From positions 496,001 through 560,000 of the forward strand of contig NZ_OZ026449.1 of NCBI RefSeq assembly GCF_964019505.1: 64,000 nt of DNA. Direction: 5' to 3'. Below are positions 22,598 to 32,942 of the stretch, piece after piece (positions within the stretch are counted from its first letter, which is position 1; every line of letters begins with the position of its first letter). Source of the DNA: TIUS-1 sp964019505 (GTDB taxonomy: Bacteria > Bacillota_I > Bacilli_A > Mycoplasmatales > Mycoplasmataceae). Both the position numbers and the translations under genes were made by a program. Under the pieces are notes generated by a model that did not search any database, was not told the origin of the DNA, and saw only the letters and a program-made list of their open reading frames with translations.

Positions 22598-23527
22598 CTA
22601 ATTCCTTTCGATGGCTCAAAGTCTTGCACTTCTTGATCGTTTATTTAATTCCAATTCTTCTAATGAAGCTTGGATTGGTTTTCTTATTACTAATTTGTAG
22701 TCTTTTTTATTTTCTACAACTACAGGTAATTTTTTGAAGAACTCGTCTTTAATATCTAATGTTTTATCTTTGAATATTGACTTAACAATTTTTTCTTCTA
22801 ATGAGTGAAATGTTATTACGACAATTCTTCCACCGGGATTTAACATTGATAATGCTGACGTAAGTGAATTTTCAAAAACTTTCAACTCGTTATTAACATA
22901 AATTCTTAATGCTTGGAACACCTTTCTTGCGGGGTGTTTTTTGTCATAAAGAATTTTTTTTGGTACAGAATTTTTAATGATTTCAACCAACTCAAGTGTT
23001 GTATTAATTTCTTTAGATTTTCTTTCTTTAACAATATTTTTTGCAATTGATCTTGAGAATTTTTCTTCTCCATATTTATAAAACATGTCGACTAGTTCTT
23101 CTTCTGAATATTTATTTATAACTTTATGAGCATCTAATTCTTGATTTTGATTCATTCTCATATCAAGTCTTGCATCTAATCTGTAAGAAAATCCACGATC
23201 GGCTTGATCAAATTGTGGTGACGAAACTCCTAAGTCATATAATATTCCATCTATTTTAGTTACATTATTAAGTGCTAATTGTGCTTTTATGTTTACAAAG
23301 TTGTCATTGATAATTGAAAAATTATTGTTAATTTTTTGTAGCCTATCTTGGCTGAATTTTATAGCTTCATGGTCTTGATCAAAACAATATAAGTGACCAG
23401 ATTTTAGTTTTTTTAAAATCTCTGACGAGTGCCCTGCTCGTCCCATAGTTGCATCAACATATGTTTTATCATCACTTATATTTAATAATTCAATGGATTC
23501 TTTTAATAGAACAGATATGTGCTCCAT
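22598..23527 (-). CDS. rsmH: 16S rRNA (cytosine1402-N4)-methyltransferase
   Basis: 309 residues. SAM-dependent enzyme (MraW). The start MEHISVLLKESIELL and the SAM site VDATMGRAGHSSEIL are typical. LYDLGVSSPQFDQADRGFSYR and VVITFHSLEEKIVK are family signatures. It starts 1 base after the mraZ stop. RsmI, which methylates the same nucleotide's ribose, is encoded at 57.6-58.5 kb. Confidence 0.96.
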
Positions 23528-23528
23528 A

Positions 23529-23957
23529 CTATTGTGTACCACCAAATTCTTCAGCAACAGCTTCTAAACTAGCGCTATTTTCTTTTAAATAATCTGAATA
23601 AGATTTAACATCTCATATTTCTAATTTATTACCTTGCCCTATTATTAATACTTCTTTTTTAATGTTTGCTATTGTTAATAGATTTGATGGAAAACTGATA
23701 CGCCCTACTTTATCAAAATTTACATCAGATGTATTACCAAGTATTTCTCTACTTAATAAACGAGTTGATTTTTTTGTGTTTGAATGAGAAAGTAATTCAT
23801 TACTTCATTTTTCAAAATCTTCTGGTTTTCTAATTTCAAGACAACCATCAAAACCTTTTGATACATAAACCACTTCTCCCAACTTAGCTCTAAACTTAGC
23901 TGGAATATTTAATCTACCTTTATCATCGATTGAATGTTCAAATGTTCCTAATAACAT
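23529..23957 (-). CDS. mraZ: transcriptional regulator MraZ
   Basis: 142 residues with two SpoVT/AbrB-like repeats. Each has a DKGRLNIPAKFR or DKVGRISFPSNL motif. First gene of the division cluster. MraZ proteins bind tandem TGGG-type boxes upstream of their own gene, and such repeats are present just before this ATG. Confidence 0.96.
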
Positions 23958-23958
23958 A

Positions 23959-23984
23959 CCACTTTCTCCCACTTTCTCCCACTT
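23959..23984 (-). promoter_or_regulatory. three direct MraZ-box repeats
   Basis: On the minus strand AGTGGGAGAA occurs as direct repeats with 10-base period: GTGGG, GTGGG and GTGG, each separated by 5 bases. The last ends next to the ATG. A TATACA -10 box lies directly upstream, so MraZ bound here would block initiation or early elongation. The spacing matches the known MraZ operator. Confidence 0.85.
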
Positions 23985-24072
23985 ATGTATATTAAAACAT
24001 AAAATAACACAATAAACGAAAAAATAAAACTTTTTTAAAAAAATAAAACAGTGGATACTGTTTTATTTGGGA

Positions 24073-24100
24073 CAAAAAAAATCCCACATGGGATTTTATT
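24073..24100 (-). terminator. terminator after rpmF
   Basis: AAAATCCCA/GGGATTTT stem with a 3-base loop followed by seven T on the minus strand. It insulates rpmF from mraZ. Confidence 0.8.
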
Positions 24101-24280
24101 TTAGTCTTCTATTTTTTTAGCTTCTTTGTTTTTGTAGTATCCACATTCTTTGCAAACTCTATGAGGTTTGATCATGGCACCACAGTTTGTACATGAAACT
24201 ATTGCTGTAGTTGTTAATGCTAAGTGGCTTCTTCTTTTGTTTTTAGCTGCCTTACTAGTCTTTCTAAATGGTACTGCCAT
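24101..24280 (-). CDS. rpmF: ribosomal protein L32
   Basis: 59 residues: MAVPFRKTSKAAKNKRRSH, then CTNC and CKEC zinc pairs at about residues 30 and 43. It follows the yceD-like gene by 14 bases, the widespread yceD-rpmF arrangement. Confidence 0.96.
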   Translation of the reverse strand: MAVPFRKTSKAAKNKRRSHLALTTTAIVSCTNCGAMIKPHRVCKECGYYKNKEAKKIED

Positions 24281-24294
24281 GATTTAATCTCCTA

Positions 24295-24801
24295 TTATTT
24301 TAATTTCTTTTTAATTTCTTCTAGTTGTTCTCAACGAGGATCAACTCTATTTTCTAGAAGTGATTGGTATTCGTCTTCACTTATTAAAGCAAAGTTTTCA
24401 CCAATTAGATTAATATTATCATAATTCTTAGAAAAGTTTAATGGAATATTTAAAAAGAATTGGTCTAATGCATTCTTAATAATGTCAAATTCATCTTCCA
24501 TTATTATGTTGCTTTCTGCGTTTGAATCTTTGTCATAAAAAACATAATCATCGTTTCATTCAAACTCTATTTCATCTTCAAATGACTTACCATCACGAGC
24601 ATCCATAAATTTTGCACTTACAGTTCCCGACCCAGAAACAATAACCATTCTTAGGTTATCTTCGTAATGTACATTTACATCTAGATGTAAGTTCTTTAAC
24701 TTACTTACTAGTGCATTATCTACTGGTATTTCTTTTAAATCAAAGTCTTGATTAATATCAATATCTACTTTTTTTTCTAATGCTTTAATATCTAATTTCA
24801 T
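24295..24801 (-). CDS. YceD/DUF177 family protein
   Basis: 168 residues. DUF177 proteins are linked to 23S rRNA accumulation and almost always precede rpmF, as here. The core strand region NLRMVIVSGSGTVSAKFMDARDG is visible, though the usual Cys pair is absent. C-terminal DPRWEQLEEIKKKLK matches the family ending. Its ATG overlaps the pheT stop (TAATG). Confidence 0.78.
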
Positions 24802-27152
24802 TATTTGATTTCCACTTTTTCTTTTTTAAATCTTGATAATATTTCATTCATTGAAGTATTAATTTCTTCATCTGATAATTGTTTAGAATCTGAATTAAAT
24901 TCTAACTTCAATGTAATTGAAGTTTCTTTATCACTTTCATAAATATCAGCTAAGCTTACATGTTTTAAGTTAGCAATGTTATTCAACATTGTTTTTAAAA
25001 CATCTAAGTATTCTAACTTACCAACTATATAGGTAATGTTTCTTGTAGTAGATTGGAATTTTGAAATTGGATTTGTAATAATTTTTGAATTTTGAATTGA
25101 TTCTAATTCAGTAATATTCAATTCGATTAAATACATTGGATCTGTTTTTAATTTTTGATTGTACTTTGGATCTAGTTTAAAAATATAACCTATAACTTTA
25201 CCGCTTTGTCTAATTTCTGCATTTAGGTACGGGTGAATTTTATCTCCTGGTTTTTTCATTGGTTCAAAGAATGTAAACATTGGGTTTACATTATATTGGG
25301 CCATAACAGTTTCAACCATCCCTTTCATATAACCAAATGATGATTGTAATGATAAGTTGTACGCTTTGTTTTCAAACACTCTACCAGAGATACCTATAGA
25401 TAAATGAGTATTGATTAAACCAGACTTGTTATAAACTTGAGCAACTTCAAATGCTCTCATATCTGTATTTCCATTTTTATAGTTAAACTCAAGTGTTTCT
25501 ATCATTGATGAAAACAATGATAATCTATATCTTTCACGTTGTGTAGATAACGGCATCATTAAATCAATTGGATCTTTAATGTTAAATAAGTTTCATTCAT
25601 CCACTTTTTGTTTTTCATTTAGTGAATATGTTTTAATGTTTTGGAATCCATTAAATTTTAAATAATTAAATGTAACATCCATTTGTTGTTGGCCTAAATT
25701 CTTTGATTGAATTTGAGATTCAATCAAAGGTGGTTTCGAAACTATATTATCGTATCCATAAAGTCTTACAATTTCTTGAACAACATTTGTAAATGTATCT
25801 AAGTTAACACGGTATTTATCTGGTTCGATAACTAATTCGTCACCCGTTCCAGAAATTGTCGTTCCAAGTTGTTTGAATAATGGTCTGATAATTTCTTGTG
25901 TTAATTCATTTCCAAGTAATCTATTTAATTGTTTTAAACTAACAGTTACTTTTTCGTTTTCAAAAGTTGGATTGTTTATTAAATAAACATTTGATGCTGA
26001 TTCAAATAAATTCAATTCACTTAAAATTTCTTTTAAATAACTATGTGTTTTTTCAAAAATAAATTTTGACATTGGTCTAATATATCTTTGTATTTCAACA
26101 CCATATTGATTAATTGATTTTTGATGCACACGTGCAAATACTGGTGAAATGTTTAATGTGATAGCAACAACTTCTGTTGAGTCTTCCGTAGGACAATATG
26201 GTACTTCTACACCCTTTCCAATCACAGAAACAATGTTCTTTCCATCAACTATTTGAATTGAATCACCACGATCAGTTTTGATAACTTTTAACTCTAATTT
26301 GTTTTGTACTTTATCTTTATCAATAATAATAATTGGTTGACCGGAGCTAATAGCTACTTGATTTGCAATATTTAAAAACATTAAATCAAAAGTCTTTAAG
26401 TCATTTTGTTTTAATCAAATGTTATTGATTGAATCAAAAATTGTTTCACTTTTCTTTAATTTGATATCTTGAGTTGTAATTACGTTAATTCATTTTGCTG
26501 TTTTTGGATAAACAATTGTTTCTTTGTTTTCTGTTTTAACATCGAAATTAACTTTTAATTCAATATTAAAATAGTTTGCAATTTCTTTTAATAATTGAAA
26601 AGATGAATATCCATCACTTCTATTTACAGTTAAATCAACATTTCAAATTTGATCATTAAATCCAATTAAATTTAACACATCTTTTGAACCAATTAATTTA
26701 TCCATATCTTCATTTAAATTAATTTCAAATATTTCATCTGTTTCTTTTTCATTTAAAATAGATTCTTCCATACCTATTTCAGTTACAGCACACAACATTC
26801 CATGTGATTTGTTGCCACGTATTTCTCTATCTTTTATTTCTAATCCATTGGCTAACTTAGCACCTTGCAATGCCACAATAACATATATTCCTGTTCTTGC
26901 ATTAGATGCACCACAAACAATATTTAAAGTTTTATTTTTATCTACTTTAACTTCACACAAGTTTAAACTTGTTCCTTCAATCGGTGTTGTGTTAACTACT
27001 TTTCCTAAAACAATTGGTCCTGAATTCATTTTTGAATAATCTAAAAATTCATCAACTTCAAAACCTAAGCTGTTAAATGCTTTAGATATTTCTTCGTTGC
27101 TGATTTTTGAAATATTAATATATTTTTGAATTCATCTTCTTGTAATGTTCAT
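24801..27152 (-). CDS. pheT: phenylalanyl-tRNA synthetase beta subunit
   Basis: 783 residues. Begins MNITRRWIQKYINIS. An N-terminal tRNA-binding EMAP-like domain (VLGKVVNTTP... NIVCGASNARTG) is followed by B3/B4 and B5 editing and core domains. The C-terminal FDX-ACB domain begins near KFQSTTRNITYIVG. It starts 5 bases after pheS and forms the alpha2-beta2 enzyme with it. Confidence 0.96.
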
Positions 27153-27157
27153 TGTTT

Positions 27158-28216
27158 TTATTTCCCAAAAAATTTAAATTGTTTTAAGAACTTATTATTG
27201 TTTTCATAAAAGTCCCTAATGTTTGTTACTCCGAATTTTAGCATTGCAATTCTTTCAATACCTCATCCAAATGCTATAGCTTGATATTTGTTTGAATCAA
27301 TTCCATTTAATTCAAACACTTCTTTTGCAATCATTCCTGATCCCAGAATTTCAATTCATCCTGAGAATTTACATATTCTGCAACCTGCACCATTACACCC
27401 TACACAGTTGATATCAACTTCTGCAGATGGTTCGGTAAATGGAAAGAAACTAGGTCTCATTCTAATTACTGTTTCTTGTCCAAATAATCTTTTACATACA
27501 TATTCAAGTGTTCACTTTAAGTTAGCAAATGATATGTTCTCACCCATTAACAATCCATCTACTTGCATGAATTGGTGTGAGTGAGTTGCATCATCATCAT
27601 CACGTCTATATACATTCCCATAACTTAACATTCCTACATTTGCAGGTATAGAATCTTTTGCTTTGGCAAGTTGTGATAACGTTCTTGAAGTCATGTTTGT
27701 ACAATGAGTTCTTAACACGGTGTTTTCATCAACATAAAATGTATCTTGCATATCTCTTGCAGGATGACCAATTGGTAAGTTTAATTTTTGGAAACAAAAA
27801 TCATCTGTTTCAAATTCTGTACCATTAATCATTTCATATCCTAGTTCTGTAAATATTTGTCTGATTTCTTCAATAACTAAATTTAATGGATGTGAAGTTC
27901 CTGGTTTAAACCCAAGTCCTTCAATTGAAACATCTCATTTTTCTTTTTTTAATAAGTTGTCATATTCTTCTTTTTGGAACTTATCATTTAATTTGTTTAT
28001 TTCTTCAATGAAGTATTTTTTAGTTTTATTAATTAATTCCCCAACTACTTTTTTAGTTGCGCCATCAGCACTTCTAATCTCTGAAAACGCAGTAATTAAA
28101 ATTGATTCTTTTGATGTGACAAAAAGTGATCTAACTTTATCTAGATCTTCTTTTGTACTAACTTCTTTAATTGACTTATCAAATTTTAATTTGAAATCAC
28201 TAATCTTCTGTTTCAT
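27158..28216 (-). CDS. pheS: phenylalanyl-tRNA synthetase alpha subunit
   Basis: 352 residues. An N-terminal coiled coil binds tRNA. Motif 2 is GNVYRRDDDDATHSHQF and motif 3 is AFGWGIERIAMLKFG. The promoter TATAAT lies about 35 bases upstream of the ATG. No T-box is seen before it, unlike ileS. Confidence 0.97.
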
Positions 28217-28427
28217 TTCTTCACCAATAATTTATTAATATTATATATCAATAAATATATAGTTATGAATTCGCAAATTAATATTGAATAAATAAATTCT
28301 ATAATTCAAGAATTGGTAACCAATGTAAGGTAGCGTTTTCATTTCATTTTTTTAAGAAGTGACTTTTTCCACTTCAATATATTCCACGGATCATTGCCAC
28401 TCATCTTTGTTTTATTAAATTTAAGTA
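28217..28427. other. intergenic region between pheS and the A8-tract gene
   Basis: About 210 AT-rich bases. It holds the pheS promoter on the minus strand (TATAAT near 28239) and a short inverted repeat GAAGTG/CACTTC (28356-28376). No coding frame or known RNA was recognised. Confidence 0.4.
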
Positions 28428-28461
28428 TTTTTTTGATTTGTGACGTTGTAGAAGATGGAGG
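28428..28461 (+). promoter_or_regulatory. GTGACGTTGTA leader element, copy 1
   Basis: A T run, then TTTGTGACGTTGTA and GGAGG exactly 17 bases after the first G. ATG follows 28 bases after that G. Near-identical elements occur at 31826 and 42388. Role unknown: alternative promoter, operator or translated-leader signal. Confidence 0.6.
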
Positions 28462-28467
28462 ATGAAA

Positions 28468-28855
28468 ATGAAAAACCTAAAACAAATAATTATAAAAATT
28501 GATACATCAATAAACGATAAAGATAAAATTGTGATTAATAACAAGTTGGGAAATTTTGAAGAAATTTATTTTGAGGTTAAAGAATATTTTAGTCAAAAAT
28601 ATATTTCAGGTTCTGTACAAGAAAATGAAGCCAAAAAAAATATATAATAAAGCCATAGACGATGTCGAAAAAGAATTGTTAACGGAGATTAAGATGCCAA
28701 TTTTTACAAAAGTCTGTGAAGAAATGCTTAAAGTTACTGAATCAGAGCTTAAAGAAACTAAATCAGAGCTTAAAGAAACTAAATCAAAACTAGACGCAAC
28801 AAGCTTAGAGTTAGCGGAATTAAAATTAACTTTAATGGCAAATGGTTTAATATAA
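28468..28855 (+). CDS. coiled-coil protein interrupted at an A8 tract
   Basis: Family not recognised. The first frame (28468-28647) ends shortly after an A8 run at 28633-28640. Removing one A joins it to a second frame that runs to 28855, giving about 128 residues: a small N-terminal domain, then KAIDDVEKELLTEIKM, then a coiled coil with two SELKETK repeats. The continuity suggests one gene with a slippage site or a recent frameshift. The ATG at 28468 is preferred over 28462 because GGAGG abuts the latter. Confidence 0.6.
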
Positions 28856-28884
28856 TTAATTTATTTCATTAAGTGTTTGAAATA

Positions 28885-28918
28885 AAAAGAATAAGGGACT
28901 AGTCCCCTATTTTTATTT
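28885..28918. terminator. bidirectional terminator
   Basis: TAAGGGGACT-like stem (AAGGGACTAGTCCCCT) flanked by A and T runs, between convergent genes ending at 28855 and 28939. Confidence 0.65.
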
Positions 28919-28938
28919 TCCATTTTGGTGTTTGGATA

Positions 28939-29367
28939 TTATCTTTTGCTAAGTAATTTTGCCATTTGTGAAATTGACAATACTGGATCACATACTTTTT
29001 TAAATAGCGCTAATTCAATACCGCTTTTTAGTTCTCTAAGTAACAACGAAATTTGACTCATTGAAAGTCTTGAGTTAGTCATTAGCTTCACATATTCAAT
29101 TGAAGGTTTGTTTTCAATAATGTAATCACTAATATATTGAGTTTTTCTTGTTGTTAAATATTTATTTGCAAGACAACTAAAGATATCAATTTCTAGTACG
29201 AAAGCTAATTTTGATAACAAAAACATACTTTGTGGTTGAAAATCTGGCGTTGCAAATAAAATAAAGTATTCTTCTTTAATCCCTTTATCTATAGCTGAAT
29301 TTAATACTCGCAGTTGTTCTGGCGATAATTTATCATTTGATATCATTGTTTCGATTCTTGTTGTCAT
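28939..29367 (-). CDS. helical-repeat protein, paralogue of the next gene
   Basis: 142 residues with no known function. It consists of about five units of 29-30 residues: LSPEQLRVLNSAIDKGIKEEYF, PDFQPQSMFLLSKLAF, LTTRKTQYISDYI, LSMSQISLLLRELKSGIELALF and LSISQMAKLL. Each unit looks like a helix pair (LSxxQ, then GI..EYF). The neighbour at 29474 has the same five-unit plan, so they arose by duplication. The ATG follows GAAGGA. Confidence 0.75.
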   Translation of the reverse strand: MTTRIETMISNDKLSPEQLRVLNSAIDKGIKEEYFILFATPDFQPQSMFLLSKLAFVLEIDIFSCLANKYLTTRKTQYISDYIIENKPSIEYVKLMTNSRLSMSQISLLLRELKSGIELALFKKVCDPVLSISQMAKLLSKR

Positions 29368-29400
29368 GTGTGTCCTTCTGTTTATCTATTTATTATTATA

Positions 29401-29437
29401 AATAATAAAAGAATTGCAGATGCAACTCTTTTATTTA
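29401..29437 (-). terminator. terminator between the repeat-protein paralogues
   Basis: AATAAAAGAGTTGCA/TGCAATTCTTTTATT stem, near perfect, with T-rich sequence downstream on the minus strand. Confidence 0.75.
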
Positions 29438-29473
29438 TCTAAGATTTTAATTCAACTGTTATTAGTTGGTTAA

Positions 29474-29941
29474 TTATTTAGTACCAAGCAATACTGCCAT
29501 TTTTGTAGCGTTGATTGCGGGATCTGCGGCTCTTTTGATGTAATCAAAAGATACTTCTTTTTTAATTGCTTCTTCAAGAACTCCTAATTGAACAACTGAG
29601 AATTTTGGATTTGATAATACTTTTACATACTCTTCTGATAATTTGTTGTTTTTAATTAAATCAGCTAAGTATGAAATTTTGTAAACTGCTAATTTTGGAT
29701 TAGCTAAATGTGTGAAGATACCTAGATCTTCGATTTCGAATGCGATTTCTAAAAGTACACACATTGATGAAAATTTAAAATCAGGTTTTGCAACTAATTT
29801 GAAATATTCTATTTTGATACCTTTTTCTAATGCGTCTTTTAAAACACTAATTTGACTAACTGAAAGTTTGCTATTAAATAGCATGTCTAAGCCTTCGTCT
29901 TTTGCCTTTTCTGCGTTTAAGCTTGTTTGTGCTGCTGCCAT
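29474..29941 (-). CDS. helical-repeat protein, paralogue
   Basis: 155 residues, cytosolic by sequence. After a short Ala-rich N-terminus come five units: LSVSQISVLKDALEKGIKIEYF, PDFKFSSMCVLLEIAF, LAVYKISYLADLI, FSVVQLGVLEEAIKKEVSFDYI and a terminal half unit. The pattern resembles repeats in uncharacterised Firmicutes proteins, but I cannot name the family with certainty. It has no Cys cluster, membrane segment or Trp. Confidence 0.75.
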   Translation of the reverse strand: MAAAQTSLNAEKAKDEGLDMLFNSKLSVSQISVLKDALEKGIKIEYFKLVAKPDFKFSSMCVLLEIAFEIEDLGIFTHLANPKLAVYKISYLADLIKNNKLSEEYVKVLSNPKFSVVQLGVLEEAIKKEVSFDYIKRAADPAINATKMAVLLGTK

Positions 29942-29995
29942 TTTTATGTCTCCTACTGTAATTAATATAATTATACTATATTGGTTAGCAAATCT

Positions 29996-31291
29996 CTATT
30001 GCAAAATATCAATAATTACTTTTGAGTTAGGTTTTGTCTTGTTAATTGTAAATAATTTTAAACTTAGATCATCACTGTACTTAATTTCCTTATTTGCATA
30101 TAAAGTAAATAGAACTTCGCCTTTTGAAACTTTATCACCAGTTTGTTTTTCTAAATAAATTCCAGCTGATAAATCTAGTTTGTCTTCTTTAGTTTTTCTA
30201 CCAGCCCCAAGTTCCATTGCTAATAAACCCATTTCATTTGCATCGATGTATTCAATGAATCCATCATGTGTTGCTTTTACTTCTAGTTTATTTTTAGTTG
30301 TAAAGTTCTTGTCATAGTTTTCAATTACTGAAAAATCTCCGCCTTGTGCTTCAACAAAGTCTTTGAAGTTTTTAGCAAAAACACCAGTTTTTAATTTAGC
30401 TAAAACATCTGCTTGAGCTGTTTTTAAGTCTTTAAATATTCCGCCTTGAACTAAACTAATTGCTGCAGCCACTGAACATAACTCATTCAAATCTTCTGGT
30501 CCATTTCCTAAAAGTGTGTCATACGCTTCTTTTACTTCTATTGCATTACCAATTGCTTTACCTAATGGTGTATTCATGTTTGTTAACATGATTGCAATTT
30601 TTCTTCCTGCCATTTGACCAATCTTGATCATATAGTTAGATAAGTTTTTAGCTTCTTCTACATTCTTCATGAATGCACCCTTTCCAACTTTACAATCAAT
30701 CACTAAACCATCATTGTTTAATACTAATTTTTTAGACATGATTGATGCTGTGATCAACCCAATAGAATCAACTGTTGCAGTTACATCACGTAATGCATAT
30801 ATTTTTTTATCTGCTAAAACTATGTTTGAAGTTTGTTGGATAATAGACATGTTTGTTTTGTTGATAGCTTTTTGAAATTCTTTGTCTGACAACTCAGTTG
30901 TCATTCCTGGGAATGTTTCTAATTTATCAATTGTTCCACCAGTTTGAGCAAGTCCTCTACCTGACATCTTACAAACCTTAAGACCATAGTTGGCACAAAT
31001 TGGTCCATATACTAATGATGTTTTATCTCCAACTCCACCAGTTGAATGTTTATCAACTTTATAACCTTCTACATTTTCTAACATGTATTTTTCACCAGTG
31101 TTAACATATGCTTGCGTTAAATCTAATATTTCTCTTTCGTTTAATCCTTTGATACAAATTGCCATTAATAACGCTGACGCTTGATAATCAGGAATATTTC
31201 CATTTGCGTACTCTGTCGCAAAATAGTTGATTTCTTCTGTTGTTAATTCAATTCCATTTTTTTTGCTATTTAAAACTTGTACAAAATTCAT
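29996..31291 (-). CDS. pdp: pyrimidine-nucleoside phosphorylase
   Basis: 431 residues. Splits uridine, deoxyuridine or thymidine to base and (deoxy)ribose-1-phosphate for salvage. The family signature MSGRGLAQTGGTIDKLE, the phosphate site KHSTGGVGDKTS and the C-terminal domain (GAGRKTKEDKLDLSAGI) are all present. The start MNFVQVLNS at 31291 follows GAGGG; an upstream in-frame ATG has no ribosome site. It contains no Trp. Confidence 0.95.
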   Translation of the reverse strand: MNFVQVLNSKKNGIELTTEEINYFATEYANGNIPDYQASALLMAICIKGLNEREILDLTQAYVNTGEKYMLENVEGYKVDKHSTGGVGDKTSLVYGPICANYGLKVCKMSGRGLAQTGGTIDKLETFPGMTTELSDKEFQKAINKTNMSIIQQTSNIVLADKKIYALRDVTATVDSIGLITASIMSKKLVLNNDGLVIDCKVGKGAFMKNVEEAKNLSNYMIKIGQMAGRKIAIMLTNMNTPLGKAIGNAIEVKEAYDTLLGNGPEDLNELCSVAAAISLVQGGIFKDLKTAQADVLAKLKTGVFAKNFKDFVEAQGGDFSVIENYDKNFTTKNKLEVKATHDGFIEYIDANEMGLLAMELGAGRKTKEDKLDLSAGIYLEKQTGDKVSKGEVLFTLYANKEIKYSDDLSLKLFTINKTKPNSKVIIDILQ

Positions 31292-31332
31292 AATTACAAT
31301 TCCCTCTTTAATGAAATTATTATACTTCAAAG

Positions 31333-31361
31333 AAAAACAAAAAATAGGCACTAGACCTATT
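31333..31361 (-). terminator. terminator downstream of the gpsB/divIVA-like gene
   Basis: AAATAGG/CCTATTT stem followed by TTTTTTGTTTTT on the minus strand, in the gap before the pdp promoter region. Confidence 0.6.
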
Positions 31362-31445
31362 TATGATTTGTAAATTTGTATTAATTAACTTTTTTGCTTT
31401 CTCTTTTCAAGATAAAAATACAATCATTGTTTTTATACTATTAAA

Positions 31446-31775
31446 TTATTTTTCGCTCTCGCTTGTTTTCTTTTCTAATAAAGATACTCTTCTAAAAATA
31501 TCTGAGTTAACTTGTTTGTCTTTGATTTGTTCAGAGATAGTATTTTCAAGTTCTGTATTTTTAGATCTAGATAATGTCAGTTCTTCTTTAACACGTTCTA
31601 GTTCTTCTTCTAATGTAGAAATTGTTTTTAAGTTTTCTTTATTGATTATTTCAATTGTTTGATAGTCTTCAGCGATTGAATCCAGAAAACCATCCACCTC
31701 TTCAACTTTGTAACCTTTATATTCAATTTCAAATTCTTTGTCAATTATATTTTTATGTGACAACTTTATATTCAT
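31446..31775 (-). CDS. gpsB: DivIVA/GpsB-like protein
   Basis: 109 residues. The N-terminus ending KGYKVEEVDGFLDSIAEDYQTIE matches the DivIVA lipid-binding domain (usually GYd..eVD.FLd.i..dy). A coiled coil of about 60 residues follows. It likely acts at the division site or in peripheral membrane scaffolding. Mollicutes lack peptidoglycan, so the usual GpsB partners are missing. DivIVA and GpsB cannot be told apart here. Confidence 0.8.
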   Translation of the reverse strand: MNIKLSHKNIIDKEFEIEYKGYKVEEVDGFLDSIAEDYQTIEIINKENLKTISTLEEELERVKEELTLSRSKNTELENTISEQIKDKQVNSDIFRRVSLLEKKTSESEK

Positions 31776-31825
31776 TTTCTACCTCATTGATATATTAATT
31801 TTACACTTTTTAATACATGTGACTT

Positions 31826-31860
31826 ATTTTTTATTTTTGTGACGTTGTAAATATTGGAGG
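31826..31860 (+). promoter_or_regulatory. GTGACGTTGTA leader element, copy 2 (recU)
   Basis: A T-rich run, then TTTGTGACGTTGTA (31837-31849) and ATATTGGAGG. The first G of GTGACG is 17 bases before GGAGG, as in the other two copies, and 27 bases before the recU ATG. Confidence 0.6.
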
Positions 31861-31865
31861 TAAAA

Positions 31866-32342
31866 ATGGTTTTAAAAAATAAAGGTATGTTTTTAGAATC
31901 AATATTGAATCACAATATTGAAAGATTAAACATGGACAAAAAATGTCAAATTTACAAAATGGCAATTAATTCAAAAATAATTTCAAAAGAAAATGATAAA
32001 TTCCTAGTTACCCTAAACAAGAATTATTTTTGCGATTACATCGGCATCTATCAAGGCCGATATGTTGAGTTCGAAGCAAAAGAAACAGAACTCACCTATT
32101 TCAATTTAACAAACATTAAAAAACACCAACTTCAAAAAATCAAACAGATTAATGAACTTGGTGGAATTGGTTTTTTCATTATTTACTTTCACATAACAAA
32201 TGATTATTTTTATTTAACGGTTGATAACTTATTAAATCTAAATACAAACAAAGTTCCGTATTCATGATTCGTTGATAGTGATCAAACTATCAATACAGAT
32301 GGATTGAACTTATACTTAGAATCAATTTTAAGCTCGTTCTAG
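31866..32342 (+). CDS. recU: Holliday junction resolvase RecU
   Basis: 158 residues. Structure-specific nuclease of homologous recombination. RecU landmarks are NKGMFLESILNHNIERL at the N-terminus, the DYIGIYQGRYVEFEAKE catalytic core (Asp and Glu-Ala-Lys) and FNLTNIKKHQLQKIKQINELGGIGF. A TGA Trp lies at 32265. The stop overlaps the convergent dnaD-like stop by 2-3 bases. Confidence 0.93.
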
Positions 32343-32881
32343 GCATTTCAATCGTATTGAGTGAATACCTTTCTCATTTTTGATTTAGCAGCCTTTAATA
32401 CAGTTATTAATGAAGCGAAGTCATCACATTCACTATTTTTCATTAAGTCATTTATTTTTGGTCTAGATATCCCATCTTCAACATATGTATTTAAGATGCC
32501 GATTTCTTTTTCGCTTAGTTTGTGATTTAGATATTCTTTGACAAAGTCAAAATTAATATCATCTTTATATAATGTCTTTTCAGTTTCAATTTGAGTAATT
32601 ATCTTTTTAAGCATTGGAGCAATCATAATTACATTTTTTGAAAAGTTAACTTCAACCAATTTCATTTCAACAAGGTTGTTAATTTCAATATCTATTTCTG
32701 ATTCAGAGATTGACATAAATTGTTCGAAGTCTTTTGGAGTGAATATATGTTTTTTTGCATTTGAGTGTTTTAAAACAATCAAAGCAATTGCTAGTTGGTT
32801 CTCATTCATACCAATAGATGAATAGTAATTGATCAATAATGATGTGTGACTGATTAATCCGTGTTGCAATAATTCAAACAT
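32339..32881 (-). CDS. DnaD-like replication protein
   Basis: 180 residues. The N-terminal winged-helix region (IFTPKDFEQFMSISESEIDIEINNLVEMKLVEVN) resembles DnaD/DnaB primosome proteins. The C-terminus (LSEKEIGILNTYVEDGI... ITVLKAAKSKMRK) is compatible with a shortened DnaD domain. Primosome function is inferred from family resemblance. It is convergent and overlapping with recU. Confidence 0.65.
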
Positions 32882-32910
32882 ATAAAAGTTCCTTGATAAA
32901 AATATTATAA

Positions 32911-32940
32911 ATAAAAAGACCTCACAAGGAGATCTTTTTT
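32911..32940 (-). terminator. terminator after hup
   Basis: AAAAGATCTCC/GGGTC-type stem (AAGACCTC with GAGATCTT, one bulge) ending in T run on the minus strand, directly after the hup stop. Confidence 0.7.
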
Positions 32941-32942
32941 AA

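Noticed and set aside
28217..28290. A T-box leader for pheS, by analogy with ileS.
   Set aside because: No GGTGGNACCGCG-type box or specifier stem is present before pheS.
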